DNA from: Thiomicrorhabdus sp. Milos-T2
Lineage (GTDB): Bacteria; Pseudomonadota; Gammaproteobacteria; Thiomicrospirales; Thiomicrospiraceae
Length of the DNA stretch: 64,000 nucleotides
Direction of reading: 5' to 3'
NCBI RefSeq assembly: GCF_000702325.1
Contig: NZ_KL370891.1
Span: forward strand, 828,917 to 892,916
Below the pieces are notes generated by a model that had not been told where the DNA came from, ran no database searches, and was given only the letters and a program-made list of their open reading frames with translations. Each line of letters opens with the position of its first letter. Within the stretch, counting starts at the first letter, position 1. Below, piece after piece: positions 7,487-17,661 of the stretch. The position numbers and the translations under genes were made by a program.

Positions 7487-8329
7487 ATGAGTGTTCAAAG
7501 AATGAGTGAACGAGAGTTTGATTTTAAAGATCAAGATTTTGGCCGTGTTAAAACCATTGTGTATGATTTTGCCGGCATTGATTTAAATGATTCGAAAAAA
7601 AATCTAGTTTATAACCGATTATCTAAGCGTATTCGCTTTTTAAATATGCAAAGTTTCTCTGAATATTTAGATTTTGTCGATAGTCAGGGTGAAGCGGAAT
7701 TTGTTCATTTAATCAATGCGATTACGACAAATTTAACATTTTTCTTTAGAGAAAATCACCATTTTGATTATTTGGCTAAAACGGTTATACCAGGCCTGGT
7801 AGAATCAAATTCAAGCTCTAAAAAAATACGCATCTGGTCTGCAGGGTGTTCAACAGGAGAGGAACCCTATTCTATTGCGATTGTTCTAAAAGAGTCTATG
7901 CCTCCGGGATGGGATGCAAAAGTTATTGCTACCGATTTAGATTCTAATGTTGTCAATACTGGGCAAATGGGGGTTTATAAAACGGATCGTCTTAAAGGTG
8001 TCAGCGAAGAGCGTAAGAAACGTTGGTTCTTAAAAGGTTCAGGCTCCCAGGCTGGTTTTGTTAAAGTTAAGCCAGAACTACAAGATATTATTGAATTTGG
8101 ACAGTTAAATTTGATGAATGATTGGCCAATAAAAGATTCTATTGATGTTATTTTTTGTAGAAACGTCGTTATTTATTTTAATAAACCGACTCAAACTAAA
8201 CTCTTTAGCCGTTACGCGGATAGGCTTCCTGACAATGGGCACTTGTTTATAGGTCATTCTGAGTCTTTGTATAAAGTAAGCGACCGTTTTGAACTATTAG
8301 GGCAAACCATTTATAAAAAAGTGAAATAA
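7487..8329 (+). CDS. cheR: Chemotaxis protein methyltransferase CheR
   Basis: About 280 residues. The N-terminal helical domain (DFGRVKTIVYDFAGIDL...YNRLSKRIR) recognises the receptor. The SAM-dependent methyltransferase domain carries the SAM-binding signature WSAGCSTGEEPYS and the C-terminal CRNVVIYFN motif. It methylates Glu side chains on chemoreceptors, opposing CheB. The frame is open back to 7430, but those residues come from the repeat at 7319-7477. Relatives start at MSEREFDF, so the true start is 7487 or, equally plausible, 7502; neither has a strong Shine-Dalgarno. CCAGGCCTGG occurs at 7790-7799 within the coding sequence. Followed by cheB. Confidence 0.95.
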   Translation: MSVQRMSEREFDFKDQDFGRVKTIVYDFAGIDLNDSKKNLVYNRLSKRIRFLNMQSFSEYLDFVDSQGEAEFVHLINAITTNLTFFFRENHHFDYLAKTVIPGLVESNSSSKKIRIWSAGCSTGEEPYSIAIVLKESMPPGWDAKVIATDLDSNVVNTGQMGVYKTDRLKGVSEERKKRWFLKGSGSQAGFVKVKPELQDIIEFGQLNLMNDWPIKDSIDVIFCRNVVIYFNKPTQTKLFSRYADRLPDNGHLFIGHSESLYKVSDRFELLGQTIYKKVK

Positions 8330-8362
8330 CCACCAATACTAATTTAATATTAAGGGTATCCA

Positions 8363-9490
8363 GTGAATACGCCAATTAAAGTTTTAATCGTTGATGATTC
8401 CGCATTAGTCAGACAAATGCTTGAAGAGATGTTGTCAAGTGATCCTGCATTACAGGTTATTGGAACCGCATCAGACCCCTTTGATGCAAGAGAGAAAATT
8501 AAACAACTGCATCCAGATGTTTTGACGCTGGATGTTGAAATGCCGAAAATGGATGGTGTTACATTTTTAAAAAACTTAATGCGATTGCATCCTGTTCCTG
8601 TTGTTATGGTTTCAACGCTAACTGAAAAAGGGGCCGATGTCACTTTTGAAGCAATGGATTTAGGGGCGGTTGATTTTGTGACCAAACCTAAAATTGACTT
8701 AGCTCATACCTTTGAAGCATATACTTCTGAAATATGCTCAAAGGTTAAGACCGCCTCAAGAGTGAGTCGAATGATGTTAGAACGTCAATATGCACGTTAT
8801 GTTGCCAACCAAACCCGAAAACCAACTATAGCCTCATCGAGTATTTCCACAACAAAAACAACTCAATCAATAGACTCTGCTGCATCCAAACCAAGCTTTA
8901 GTAGCCGCCATTTTAGAACAACTGATAAAATTGTTGCTTTAGGTGCTTCAACAGGGGGCACGGAAGCAATAAAAGAAGTGTTAATGAGGTTGCCGGCAAG
9001 TGCACCAGGCATGGTTATAACTCAACATATACCAGCAGCATTTAGCTTACCCTTTGCTAAACGTATGAATACCATTACAGAAATGACCGTGACACAAGCT
9101 GAAGATGGCGAGCAAATTTTGCCGGGGCATGTTTATATTGCACCTGGGGATAAACACCTGTTAATTGCGCGTGATGGGGCGCGTTATGTTTGTCGTTTAA
9201 ATGATGGACCTCCGGTCAATCGACATAAGCCATCAGTAGAGGTTATGTTAAAAAGTGTTATAGAGAATGTTGGACCTAATGCAATAGGTGTGATGCTTAC
9301 CGGTATGGGGGCAGACGGTGCTACCGGTATGAAAGAATTACAAGGAACCGGTGCGCCAACCATGGCTCAAGATGAAAAAACTAGCGTGGTATGGGGAATG
9401 CCAGGAGAGACCGTTAAGATAGGTGCGGCAGACTTCGTTTTGCCATTAGAAAATGTTGCCAGTAAGATTATGGAGCTTTCTGGCCGCTAG
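8363..9490 (+). CDS. cheB: Protein-glutamate methylesterase/deamidase CheB
   Basis: 375 residues. N-terminal receiver (DD at 11-12; phospho-acceptor Asp57 in LDVEMPKMDG), a Ser/Thr-rich linker at about 150-180, then the C-terminal esterase with catalytic triad Ser196 (GASTGG), His222 (TQHIPAAF) and Asp318 (GMGADG). Removes methyl groups from receptors when phosphorylated by CheA. GTG start with AAGGGTAT ahead, 33 bp after cheR, so one operon. Confidence 0.97.
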   Translation: MNTPIKVLIVDDSALVRQMLEEMLSSDPALQVIGTASDPFDAREKIKQLHPDVLTLDVEMPKMDGVTFLKNLMRLHPVPVVMVSTLTEKGADVTFEAMDLGAVDFVTKPKIDLAHTFEAYTSEICSKVKTASRVSRMMLERQYARYVANQTRKPTIASSSISTTKTTQSIDSAASKPSFSSRHFRTTDKIVALGASTGGTEAIKEVLMRLPASAPGMVITQHIPAAFSLPFAKRMNTITEMTVTQAEDGEQILPGHVYIAPGDKHLLIARDGARYVCRLNDGPPVNRHKPSVEVMLKSVIENVGPNAIGVMLTGMGADGATGMKELQGTGAPTMAQDEKTSVVWGMPGETVKIGAADFVLPLENVASKIMELSGR

Positions 9491-9552
9491 AAAGCTAGAA
9501 AGTTCTGATAAAATATTTCATAAAACAATAATTGAATATTCAAAAAATCTAA

Positions 9553-9587
9553 AACCTGTGGTTCATTGATAAACCATAGGTTTTTTT
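9553..9587 (+). terminator. Terminator after cheB
   Basis: AACCTGTGGTT/AACCATAGGTT stem followed by TTTTTTT, about 60 bp after the cheB stop. It precedes another repeat copy. Confidence 0.8.
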
Positions 9588-9596
9588 ATGTTTATA

Positions 9597-9755
9597 GAGA
9601 CCTTTGCACGAGATAGGTACGAAAGAAAAATGAGGAAAAATTTACCTGATTGCGGCGGGAAACGCAGGGAATAGCTAGCTATTCGCAAGTTTTCCAACAA
9701 AAATCAGGTGAATTTTGACCATTTTTACTTGTACATATTCTCGCGTAAAGGTCTC
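9597..9755 (+). repeat. MITE-like repeat, intact 159-bp copy B
   Basis: Same orientation and length as the copy at 7319-7477, ends GAGACCTTTGCACGAGA and CGCGTAAAGGTCTC, with the central GAATAGCTAGCTATTC palindrome. A second, truncated end (GAGACCTTTGCACTCG, 9761-9794) follows immediately, suggesting two insertions side by side. The rest of the 464-bp cheB-MCP gap is described by the adjacent terminator and promoter entries. Confidence 0.92.
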
Positions 9756-9841
9756 TTATAGAGACCTTTGCACTCGTTTATTGCACAGGCCTCTTTGAAT
9801 GTATAAGCTTATTGTTTACCGTTTCATTCTAGGGTGAGGCT

Positions 9842-9857
9842 TGGCATATTACCTGCT
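9842..9857 (+). promoter_or_regulatory. Candidate sigma-54 promoter upstream of the MCP gene
   Basis: TGGCATATTACCTGCT with ten bases between GG and GC, about 100 bp before the ATG at 9955. Matches the -24/-12 pattern less well than the site before cheA (CTGCT instead of TTGCT). Confidence 0.4.
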
Positions 9858-9954
9858 TTATCAGAGCACAAACCCTTTTTATTTATTCAATAGCTTATTA
9901 AGTTTTAGCAAGTGAAAACATGTTTTAAACGAGATAGCTTCAAGGAAGATTATC

Positions 9955-11214
9955 ATGCTTGATATGATTAAAACCTATTGGCCCGCCTGGTTATTTACGT
10001 TGCTAGGTGTGGTTGTAAGTTTTATGGGAATCCCGTATATAGGCGCTATTATGCTTGTCTTAGTCTCTGTTATATGGACTGTGCTGGTGGCAAATTTTGC
10101 CAAAGCGAATGTCAATACACAAAAGGATGAAAGTCAGCATGTGCCCGCTCCTGCAGTTCAAACAGCCGTTAAAGGATATGATAAAGAAGCCATGCTTAAG
10201 GTGATTACGGCAGATGAATCTCTTCGCCTTATTATGAATGATGTCGATGCGGTCATTTCCCAAGAAGTAGGCATTGTTGATGAAGAACTTCTTCAGGTGA
10301 AGACCTTGGTGTCAGAGGCGATTGAAACGTTAAATGGAAGCTTTTCAGGCTTACATGAACAAACTCAAGCAGAGTATCAGCTTGTGGTTTCACTCTTGGA
10401 TAATTTGGGTGGAGGCGAAGACTCTGATGAAATGAGTATTCAAAAGTTTTCATCAGAAATTAAAGTGGTTTTACAGTATTTAATTGACTTACTTACCAAT
10501 GCTAGTGAGCGTAGTAACCAGACAGTTGCAAAAATTGATGAAATGGTCGGGCAAATAGAGTCTATCTTCCACCTTCTTGAAGATGTTAAAGGGATTGCCG
10601 ATCAAACAAACTTACTAGCGTTAAATGCTGCTATTGAAGCTGCTAGAGCAGGGGAAGCTGGACGAGGATTTGCCGTGGTTGCCGATGAAGTTCGTAAACT
10701 CTCTTTAAATTCAAATGTATTAAATGAACAAATTCGTAAACAAGCTGAACAAGCAAGAGTAACGGTTGACCAAGTCAGAAGTATTGTAAGTGAAACCGCA
10801 AGTAAAGATATGGAACATGCCGTATCTTCTCAAAATAAAGTTGGAACTATGTTGGGTGACCTTGAAGAGATGAACGGTGGAATATCTTCTAAGTTAGGAG
10901 ATGTTTCTGGGATGATTTCTGAAATTGAGCTGAGTGTTTCTAACGCTGTGCGTTCTTTACAGTTTGAAGATATTGTTAGGCAGTTAGTTGAACAAGTGAT
11001 GAGTCATTTGCAAAAGCTGAATCAATTTTCAGGTGAAATTAGAGAGTTTATTGAAGAAAGTCAACAATCTCCAGCTCAATCTGAAAGTGAACACAAACAA
11101 CGTATTGAAGAGTTTAGAACCAAAATACATCAAAAAAGAGAAGAAATTCAAGAAACTCGTATGAGTCGAGTTAATACAGAGACGATGGATGAGGGTGAAA
11201 TAGAGTTATTCTAA
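9955..11214 (+). CDS. Methyl-accepting chemotaxis protein without periplasmic sensor
   Basis: 419 residues. Two adjacent N-terminal TM helices (about 12-30 and 32-48) separated by a few residues, so there is no periplasmic ligand domain. Then about 90 cytoplasmic residues and a coiled-coil signalling domain whose hairpin tip reads [20 protein letters not shown], then [15 protein letters not shown]. No HAMP domain is evident. The C-terminal tail (about 365-419) is rich in charged Glu/Gln/Arg helix. It may sense an internal or membrane-borne state, or receive input through a partner. The ATG follows CAAGGAAG. Located after cheR-cheB. Confidence 0.9.
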   Translation: MLDMIKTYWPAWLFTLLGVVVSFMGIPYIGAIMLVLVSVIWTVLVANFAKANVNTQKDESQHVPAPAVQTAVKGYDKEAMLKVITADESLRLIMNDVDAVISQEVGIVDEELLQVKTLVSEAIETLNGSFSGLHEQTQAEYQLVVSLLDNLGGGEDSDEMSIQKFSSEIKVVLQYLIDLLTNASERSNQTVAKIDEMVGQIESIFHLLEDVKGIADQTNLLALNAAIEAARAGEAGRGFAVVADEVRKLSLNSNVLNEQIRKQAEQARVTVDQVRSIVSETASKDMEHAVSSQNKVGTMLGDLEEMNGGISSKLGDVSGMISEIELSVSNAVRSLQFEDIVRQLVEQVMSHLQKLNQFSGEIREFIEESQQSPAQSESEHKQRIEEFRTKIHQKREEIQETRMSRVNTETMDEGEIELF

Positions 11215-11252
11215 GATAAGACAAAACCTCAATTTGTTTAAAAATTATTGTA

Positions 11253-11277
11253 ATCCCGCTTTTTTGCGGGATTTTTG
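11253..11277 (+). terminator. Terminator after the MCP gene
   Basis: ATCCCGC-TTTTTT-GCGGGAT followed by TTTTTGG; stem of seven base pairs, 38 bp after the stop. Confidence 0.85.
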
Positions 11278-11314
11278 GTTTATATGAATCAATAAGCCTG
11301 TTTAAAGCTTATAT

Positions 11315-11581
11315 TTACATAGCCATATTGCCCATGTGATTGTTCCAAAGACTTCCAAAAATTAAGCTAAAAATAATCCCCGTCGCAAAAACCACATACC
11401 AATAACGACGCATCTTAACTTGCATCTCAGGTTCTTCATCTGGTCTGTCTTTAAAAAAGACAATCATAAAACCAACGGCAGAAATAAACCCGGCAATATT
11501 CGCTAAGTGGTAAAGACCTGTTAGCATAGCAGTAATGCCAAGGATAAGAATAACAGCATAAGTGACAAGTAATAAGCGCAT
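11315..11581 (-). CDS. Small membrane protein, unknown function
   Basis: 88 residues. Three hydrophobic segments: about 3-22 (LLLVTYAVILILGITAML), 25-43 and 64-80, with a charged cytoplasmic-type loop (KDRPDEEPEMQVKMRR) between the second and third. I do not recognise the family. Starts with ATG and has AGGACGT shortly ahead on the minus strand. Convergent with the MCP gene, single-gene transcript. Hydrophobicity pattern and coding-like composition support a real gene. Confidence 0.6.
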   Translation of the reverse strand: MRLLLVTYAVILILGITAMLTGLYHLANIAGFISAVGFMIVFFKDRPDEEPEMQVKMRRYWYVVFATGIIFSLIFGSLWNNHMGNMAM

Positions 11582-11625
11582 TTAACGTCCTTTTTTTGCT
11601 TGGATTTTGGTTAAATCCATTTTAA

Positions 11626-11689
11626 AGAGATCTTTGAAAAAGACACTTTAAGTTTTTTATAATTTATAGAGACCTTTTCAAAGATCTCT
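11626..11689. repeat. 15-bp inverted repeat
   Basis: AGAGATCTTTGAAAA (11626-11640) and its exact complement TTTTCAAAGATCTCT (11675-11689), separated by 34 bp. Related in sequence to the ends of the GAGACC repeat family; possibly a solo pair of degenerate ends. It lies upstream of the small membrane protein gene. Confidence 0.6.
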
Positions 11690-11708
11690 AAAAGATGTGG
11701 CACATATT

Positions 11709-11867
11709 GAGACCTTTGCACGAGAGTATGAACGAGTAAAAATGGTTAAAATTTCCCCGATTTTTGTTGAAAAACTTGCGAATAGCTAGCTATTCCCTGC
11801 GTTTTCCGCCGCAATCAGGCAAATTTTCCCTCATTTTTCTTTCGCACCTATTTCGTGCAAAGGTCTC
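11709..11867 (-). repeat. MITE-like repeat, intact 159-bp copy C (inverted)
   Basis: The same element as 7319-7477 and 9597-9755 but in the opposite orientation: GAGACCTTTGCACGAGAG...TTTCGTGCAAAGGTCTC. It lies between two divergent genes (11581 minus, 11916 plus) and fills half of their 334-bp gap, so it may carry or disturb promoter sequence for either. Confidence 0.92.
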
Positions 11868-11915
11868 ATATTGTAGTTAAATTATGGGATTGATTTTCGT
11901 TTTTAGGAATAAATT

Positions 11916-12242
11916 ATGTTTAAAATCATATTTTTTGTACCAGAAGAGTATGTTGAGGTGGTTAAGCAGGCAATGTTTCAAGCCGGTGCTGGCCATATTG
12001 GTGATTATGATTGTTGTGCATGGCAAATAAAAGGAGAAGGGCAGTTTAGACCTTTAAAAGGAAGCTGTGCTTATATAGGTAACCAAAATGAACTGTCAAA
12101 AGTAGAAGAGTACAGGGTGGAATTAGTCTGTAAAAAAGAGTGTATAAAAGCGGCAATGGTTGCATTAAAGAGTGTTCACCCTTATGAAACGCCAGCTTAT
12201 GAGGTGCTACAAATGATTGATGTATTAGGGGAGTATTGCTAG
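11916..12242 (+). CDS. NIF3/YqfO-type small domain protein
   Basis: 108 residues resembling the stand-alone PII-like insert domain of NIF3/YqfO proteins: FFVPEEYVEVVKQAMFQAGAG, then GDYDCCAW, then GQFRPLKGS, and the C-terminal HPYETPAYEVLQM, a strong family signature. Function of the family is not settled; a metal or small-molecule binding role is usually suggested. Single gene with its own upstream region. ATG after AGGAATAAAT. Confidence 0.85.
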   Translation: MFKIIFFVPEEYVEVVKQAMFQAGAGHIGDYDCCAWQIKGEGQFRPLKGSCAYIGNQNELSKVEEYRVELVCKKECIKAAMVALKSVHPYETPAYEVLQMIDVLGEYC

Positions 12243-12416
12243 AGTCGATGAATGTATAAAAAAGAGTGTGTTAACAATATTGAGACTTTCAAAATATCGT
12301 CATACTTTTATATTAGAATTTGTTGATATGATTGGCTTGTTAGATTATTATGTGCGCGTTGTTTCATTACAACACTCCTCTAAAAGAGCTAAGATTGTTC
12401 CCCTTATTATGGAACC

Positions 12417-12450
12417 CCCGGTCGAGTTTATCTTAACCGGGTTTTTTTTT
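12417..12450 (+). terminator. Terminator after the NIF3-like gene
   Basis: CCCGGT...ACCGGG stem with a nine-base T run. It sits 174 bp after the NIF3-like stop and just before the end of the convergent FKBP gene. The 12243-12416 stretch holds no supported gene. Confidence 0.7.
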
Positions 12451-12461
12451 GCTTATTGTAT

Positions 12462-13151
12462 TTATTTGGTAGCGTCAAATTGGATGAGTTCAATCGTGAA
12501 CAATAATGTTTTGTTTGGTCCGATTCGTTCTCCTGCACCTTTTTCACCGTAGGCTAAATTTGAGGGAATAACCACTTCCCACTTATCGCCAGGTTTCATA
12601 TGTTTTAAAACTTCTCCCCAGCCCTTGATGACATTACCCATTTTAAATTTTAGGGGTGTGCCACGTTTGTATGAGCTGTCAAAAACCGTTCCATCAATAA
12701 AAGATCCTTGATAGTGAGCAAAAATCGTATCATGCTCTTTAGGAGATTCGCCCTTACCAGACTTGATGACTTTATATTGAATGCCATTATCTAAGGTCTT
12801 TACATCAGGGTTTTTGGCATTTTTTGCCATGTAGGCTTTGCCTTCATCAAGGTTAGCCTTGCCTTCGGATTGACGTTTAGCGATTTGTTTTTGCATCATA
12901 CCTTTTTTAACTTCGGTAATTGCTTGCATCATCTCTTTTTCAGTAATACGAGGTTTTTTATTATTTAAGGCGTCTTCAAGCCCGAGCGTAAAAGCTTTAA
13001 TATCGATATTTAAACCTTGTTTAGCAAAGTTTTTTGCAAGGTCAGCTCCTAAAGTGTAACTGGCTTTTTGTTCCGTTGTTGCTAGAGGTTCAGCGGCAAT
13101 TGCATTTTGGTATGCAAATAAGCCTAATGATAAAAAAATAATCTTTTTCAT
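12462..13151 (-). CDS. fkpA: FKBP-type peptidyl-prolyl isomerase (FkpA/Mip type), periplasmic
   Basis: 229 residues. Signal peptide MKKIIFLSLGLFAYQNAIAA, then a helical dimerisation domain (about 30-125: YTLGADLAKNFAKQGL...), then the FKBP domain (about 128-226) with GTVFDSSYKRGTPLKFKMG, VIKGWGEVLKHMKPG and AYGEKGAGERIGPNKTLLF. The domain order is that of the dimeric FkpA/Mip chaperone-isomerases. Acts on folding of exported proteins. Separated from trxB by a strong palindromic terminator. Confidence 0.93.
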   Translation of the reverse strand: MKKIIFLSLGLFAYQNAIAAEPLATTEQKASYTLGADLAKNFAKQGLNIDIKAFTLGLEDALNNKKPRITEKEMMQAITEVKKGMMQKQIAKRQSEGKANLDEGKAYMAKNAKNPDVKTLDNGIQYKVIKSGKGESPKEHDTIFAHYQGSFIDGTVFDSSYKRGTPLKFKMGNVIKGWGEVLKHMKPGDKWEVVIPSNLAYGEKGAGERIGPNKTLLFTIELIQFDATK

Positions 13152-13209
13152 TGAAATGCCTTTTGAGAAATAAGGGTTAATACTGCTTTAAGAAATTGAA
13201 TCTGCTATT

Positions 13210-13241
13210 AAAAAAACCTACCAGGCCTGGTAGGTTTTTTT
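13210..13241. terminator. 32-nt perfect palindrome, terminator between fkpA and trxB
   Basis: A-run, CCTACCAGG/CCTGGTAGG, T-run: perfect two-fold symmetry over 32 nt, no loop. Its centre is CCAGGCCTGG, the palindrome repeated across the window. Ends trxB transcription on the minus strand. Confidence 0.85.
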
Positions 13242-13264
13242 AATAAAACCGTAAAGGTCTTTAA

Positions 13265-14251
<987 letters not shown>

Positions 14252-14449
14252 TTATATTGAAGTGAATTAACAATGAATGCTGACAGCCTTATCTTTATAC
14301 TCTATCAAGGTTATAGTCAGATTATCATCTTTATGTATGCTAAAATTTTAGCAGTTTTTAGAAGATAAACGAGACTAAATTGCGTTTATCCAAAATACTG
14401 AACAAGTTCAACTTCTTAAATATTTGAAATAGGATAAAAGTCTCTTTAC

Positions 14450-16999
14450 ATGTCTTTTAAATCAGCAAAACCTGAAAATAAGTTAGCTACGCCAGCAAAT
14501 GAAAAAGTGACCACCATGAAACGGTTTGGTTGGATATTGAAAGATGGCGTGGTGTTAAGTTGTATTGGCTTAGCATTTTTTCTATTTATTGTTCTATTTA
14601 GTTATTCACCTGCCGATTCCGGTTTTGACTCTGCGGGTGAAGTTCAAGATATTCAAAATTATGGTGGAAAAACTGGTGCATGGTTATCATCCATGTTGCT
14701 TTATGTTTTTGGTGTATTTGGCTTTTTAATCCCATTTGGTATTTTGCTGGCTGGCTGGGTCACACTTAAAATTCGAACGGGTAATGAATTAGATTATCTG
14801 AGGTTTATTTTAAGTTTAATTGGGCTCCTTTTGCTTATTTCAGCCGGAGCAGGTCTAGCGAATTTATATATGCAACCTAATGCCTTAATTCAATTGCCCT
14901 ATTCTGCAGGAGGGGTTTTAGGCTATGAATTAAGCAGTGGCTTGGTTCATTCTATTGATTTATTAGGGGCGACTTTAGTCTTGTTGATTTTGTTTGCGCT
15001 GGCTTTCAGTATGTTTAGTAGTTGTTCATGGTTAACCATTATTGAATTTACGGGTGAGTCTGCGATTAAATTGACTGAAAAAGTAAAAAGTTTATTTCAA
15101 GACAAAGTCATGGAATCGGAAAAAGTTAAGGATAAGGTTAGCAAGATTCAATCTCAGGTTAAACAGAGTGTCGCTAAAATACCGGTAACTGGCGACGATG
15201 CCACTGAAGCGAGAAAACAGTGGTTAGCTAAAATTCTGCCAGCTAAAGAGTCAAAAAATCAAACTACAGATCAAACCACTGATAAAAATACAGAAGACAT
15301 TCAATCTAAAAATTCTACTCAATCTATTAGCGGTGAACCAACGATTGACCTTAATAAAATGGAACCCGTTGACTCTAAAGAATATACAGCAACTTCTCAT
15401 GAGATACTCTCAACGGCAGAACCTCTAACTCAAACAAAAGAAACTAAAGGTTTGACCGTCGGAACAAAAGAAGTCCCAAAAGTCAGTACACCTATTGTTG
15501 AAAAAGCTCAATTACCAAGGTTAGATTTATTAGACACCGCACCTAGTTATGATGAAGGGTTTAGTAAAGATGAGTTAACCGCCTTATCAGGATTGCTTGA
15601 GCAAAGACTGCTTGAGTTTGGAGTAACGGTACAGGTTGAATCTGTGCAACCCGGTCCTGTGGTTACTCGTTTTGAAATTTTGCCGGCTCCTGGGGTAAAA
15701 GTCAGTCAAATTAATAATTTAGCAAAAGATTTGGCTCGCGTGCTTTCGGTTAAATCGGTGCGAGTGGTTGATGTCATTCCTGGTAAATCCGTAGTCGGTA
15801 TTGAAATACCAAACGAACAGCGTGAAATTGTTGGTTTTAGAGAGGTGTTAGCTTCTGATGAGTTTCAGACAGCGTCTTCACCTCTTACGGTCGCTTTAGG
15901 TCGAGATATTGCCGGTAAGCCTGTGGTGGCAGATATTGGCAAAATGCCTCACTTATTAGTTGCCGGTACAACGGGTTCTGGTAAATCGGTTGGGGTTAAC
16001 AGTATGATTTTGAGCTTGTTGTATAAAAGTACAGCAGAAGAAGTTCGTCTGATTATGGTTGACCCAAAGATGTTGGAATTATCGGTATATGAAGATATTC
16101 CACATTTATTAACGCCAGTGGTAACCGATATGAGTGATGCTGCCAATGCATTGCGTTGGTGTGTATTTGAAATGGATCGCCGTTACCAATTAATGGCTAA
16201 ATTAGGCGTGAGAAACATTGCAGGATTTAACTTAAAAGTTAAAGAGGGCATAGATAGTGGCAAGCCTATTATTGACCCACTTTACCAGCAGGCGGCAAAT
16301 TTTGGTCACGAACTAGGCGAAGAACCGCCAACTTTAGAACCCTTACCTTATATTGTTGTTGTGGTCGATGAATTCGCCGACATGATTATGGTTGTCGGTA
16401 AAGAGGTTGAACAGCTTATTGCGCGTATTGCCCAAAAAGCCCGTGCAGCCGGTATACACCTTATTTTAGCGACACAACGTCCATCGGTTAATGTTATTAC
16501 CGGTTTGATTAAGGCCAATATTCCCACCCGTATTTCATTTATGGTCAATACTAAAATCGATTCACGTACGATTCTTGATCAAGGGGGCGCTGAACAGCTT
16601 CTAGGAATGGGAGATATGTTATTTATGCCTCCTGGCTCAGGTACACCTCGCCGAGTTCATGGTGCTTTTATGAAGGATGAAGAAGTTCACCGAGTGGCAT
16701 CTTTTATTAAAAGCCAAGGAAAACCTCAATATTTAGAAGCCATTACCCAAGCTAATAGTGCTGCAGAAAATGGCGGTAATGCTGACAGTGACGGTGAGCA
16801 AGATGCGTTATACGACCAAGCGGTAGAGTTTGTTGTTAATGGGCGAAGAGTCTCAATTTCATCGGTTCAACGACGTTTTAAAATAGGTTATAACCGAGCG
16901 GCTCGTATTGTTGAATCCATGGAATCTGCCGGAGTCGTATCTACAGCCGGTTCTAATGGAAACCGAGAAGTATTAGCCCCAAAACCACAAGAAAATTAA
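14450..16999 (+). CDS. ftsK: DNA translocase FtsK
   Basis: 849 residues. Four N-terminal TM helices (about 33-55, 77-104, 117-138, 168-190), a Gln/Thr/Ser-rich linker (about 215-365), then alpha/beta motor domains with Walker A GTTGSGKS at 506-513 and Walker B VVVVDEFADM around Asp640, and a C-terminal winged-helix gamma domain (ALYDQAVEFVVNGRRVSIS onward) that reads KOPS sites. Couples septum formation to chromosome dimer resolution at dif. Divergent from trxB; the 213-bp gap includes the palindrome TGCTAAAATTTTAGCA (14338-14353). lolA follows after 17 bp. Confidence 0.97.
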   Translation: MSFKSAKPENKLATPANEKVTTMKRFGWILKDGVVLSCIGLAFFLFIVLFSYSPADSGFDSAGEVQDIQNYGGKTGAWLSSMLLYVFGVFGFLIPFGILLAGWVTLKIRTGNELDYLRFILSLIGLLLLISAGAGLANLYMQPNALIQLPYSAGGVLGYELSSGLVHSIDLLGATLVLLILFALAFSMFSSCSWLTIIEFTGESAIKLTEKVKSLFQDKVMESEKVKDKVSKIQSQVKQSVAKIPVTGDDATEARKQWLAKILPAKESKNQTTDQTTDKNTEDIQSKNSTQSISGEPTIDLNKMEPVDSKEYTATSHEILSTAEPLTQTKETKGLTVGTKEVPKVSTPIVEKAQLPRLDLLDTAPSYDEGFSKDELTALSGLLEQRLLEFGVTVQVESVQPGPVVTRFEILPAPGVKVSQINNLAKDLARVLSVKSVRVVDVIPGKSVVGIEIPNEQREIVGFREVLASDEFQTASSPLTVALGRDIAGKPVVADIGKMPHLLVAGTTGSGKSVGVNSMILSLLYKSTAEEVRLIMVDPKMLELSVYEDIPHLLTPVVTDMSDAANALRWCVFEMDRRYQLMAKLGVRNIAGFNLKVKEGIDSGKPIIDPLYQQAANFGHELGEEPPTLEPLPYIVVVVDEFADMIMVVGKEVEQLIARIAQKARAAGIHLILATQRPSVNVITGLIKANIPTRISFMVNTKIDSRTILDQGGAEQLLGMGDMLFMPPGSGTPRRVHGAFMKDEEVHRVASFIKSQGKPQYLEAITQANSAAENGGNADSDGEQDALYDQAVEFVVNGRRVSISSVQRRFKIGYNRAARIVESMESAGVVSTAGSNGNREVLAPKPQEN

Positions 17000-17016
17000 T
17001 ATTTAGAGAGCCATTC

Positions 17017-17661
17017 ATGAAAGCACTATTTAAAGCTTCAATTAGCGTATTGATTATTTCCAGCAGCTTGCTATTTAGCTCGCAAGTGTTTGCTAAAAAA
17101 GACAACCTGGGTGCGGATTTGCAAAATTACGTTAACCAGTTGCAAACCTTCAAAGCCGATTTTGTGCAAACTCAGCCAGACGAAGAGGTCTTTTCAACCA
17201 ACACATCAATTGGCCATTTTGAGCTAAATCGTCCTGGGCAATTAGTTTGGGAATACGCCAAACCTAATGAACAAAAAATAGTGGTTGATGGTAAAAATCT
17301 CTGGGTCTATGACGAAGATTTAGATCAAGTTACCGTGCGTCCAATTGATGATGTTAAAGCTGAGCTTCCATTAAGTTGGTTACTCTATAAAGAGCCAATT
17401 CAATCCAAGTTTATGATTATTGAATCAGGTGATAAAAGTGGTACCAAGTGGTTTAATTTAACGCCTAAGCAACCTACGTATTTTCAAAGTATTGAAGTTG
17501 GAATGAAAGATGGAGAGATGACTCAAGTATGGATGTACCAAAGTGCCGATAATATTACAAAAGTAAGGTTTTCGAACATTCAATCCAATCAAGTGATTCC
17601 CTATAAAACCTTTCAATTTAAGCTCCCAGAAGGCGCAGATTTAGTGGGTGAACCTTTGTAA
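17017..17661 (+). CDS. lolA: Outer-membrane lipoprotein carrier protein LolA
   Basis: 214 residues with signal peptide MKALFKASISVLIISSSLLF...SQVFAKK, then the LolA beta-barrel half (LQNYVNQLQTFKADFVQTQ, RPGQLVWEYAKPNEQKIVVDG, LWVYDEDLDQVTVRPI). Shuttles lipoproteins through the periplasm from LolCDE to LolB. Order ftsK-lolA-rarA is conserved in many gammaproteobacteria. Stop and the next ATG overlap as TAATG. Confidence 0.95.
   Translation: MKALFKASISVLIISSSLLFSSQVFAKKDNLGADLQNYVNQLQTFKADFVQTQPDEEVFSTNTSIGHFELNRPGQLVWEYAKPNEQKIVVDGKNLWVYDEDLDQVTVRPIDDVKAELPLSWLLYKEPIQSKFMIIESGDKSGTKWFNLTPKQPTYFQSIEVGMKDGEMTQVWMYQSADNITKVRFSNIQSNQVIPYKTFQFKLPEGADLVGEPL

Noticed and set aside
12268-12552. 94-residue plus-strand open frame after the NIF3-like gene
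   Set aside because: It crosses a terminator, overlaps the end of fkpA on the opposite strand and has no family features or ribosome-binding site.
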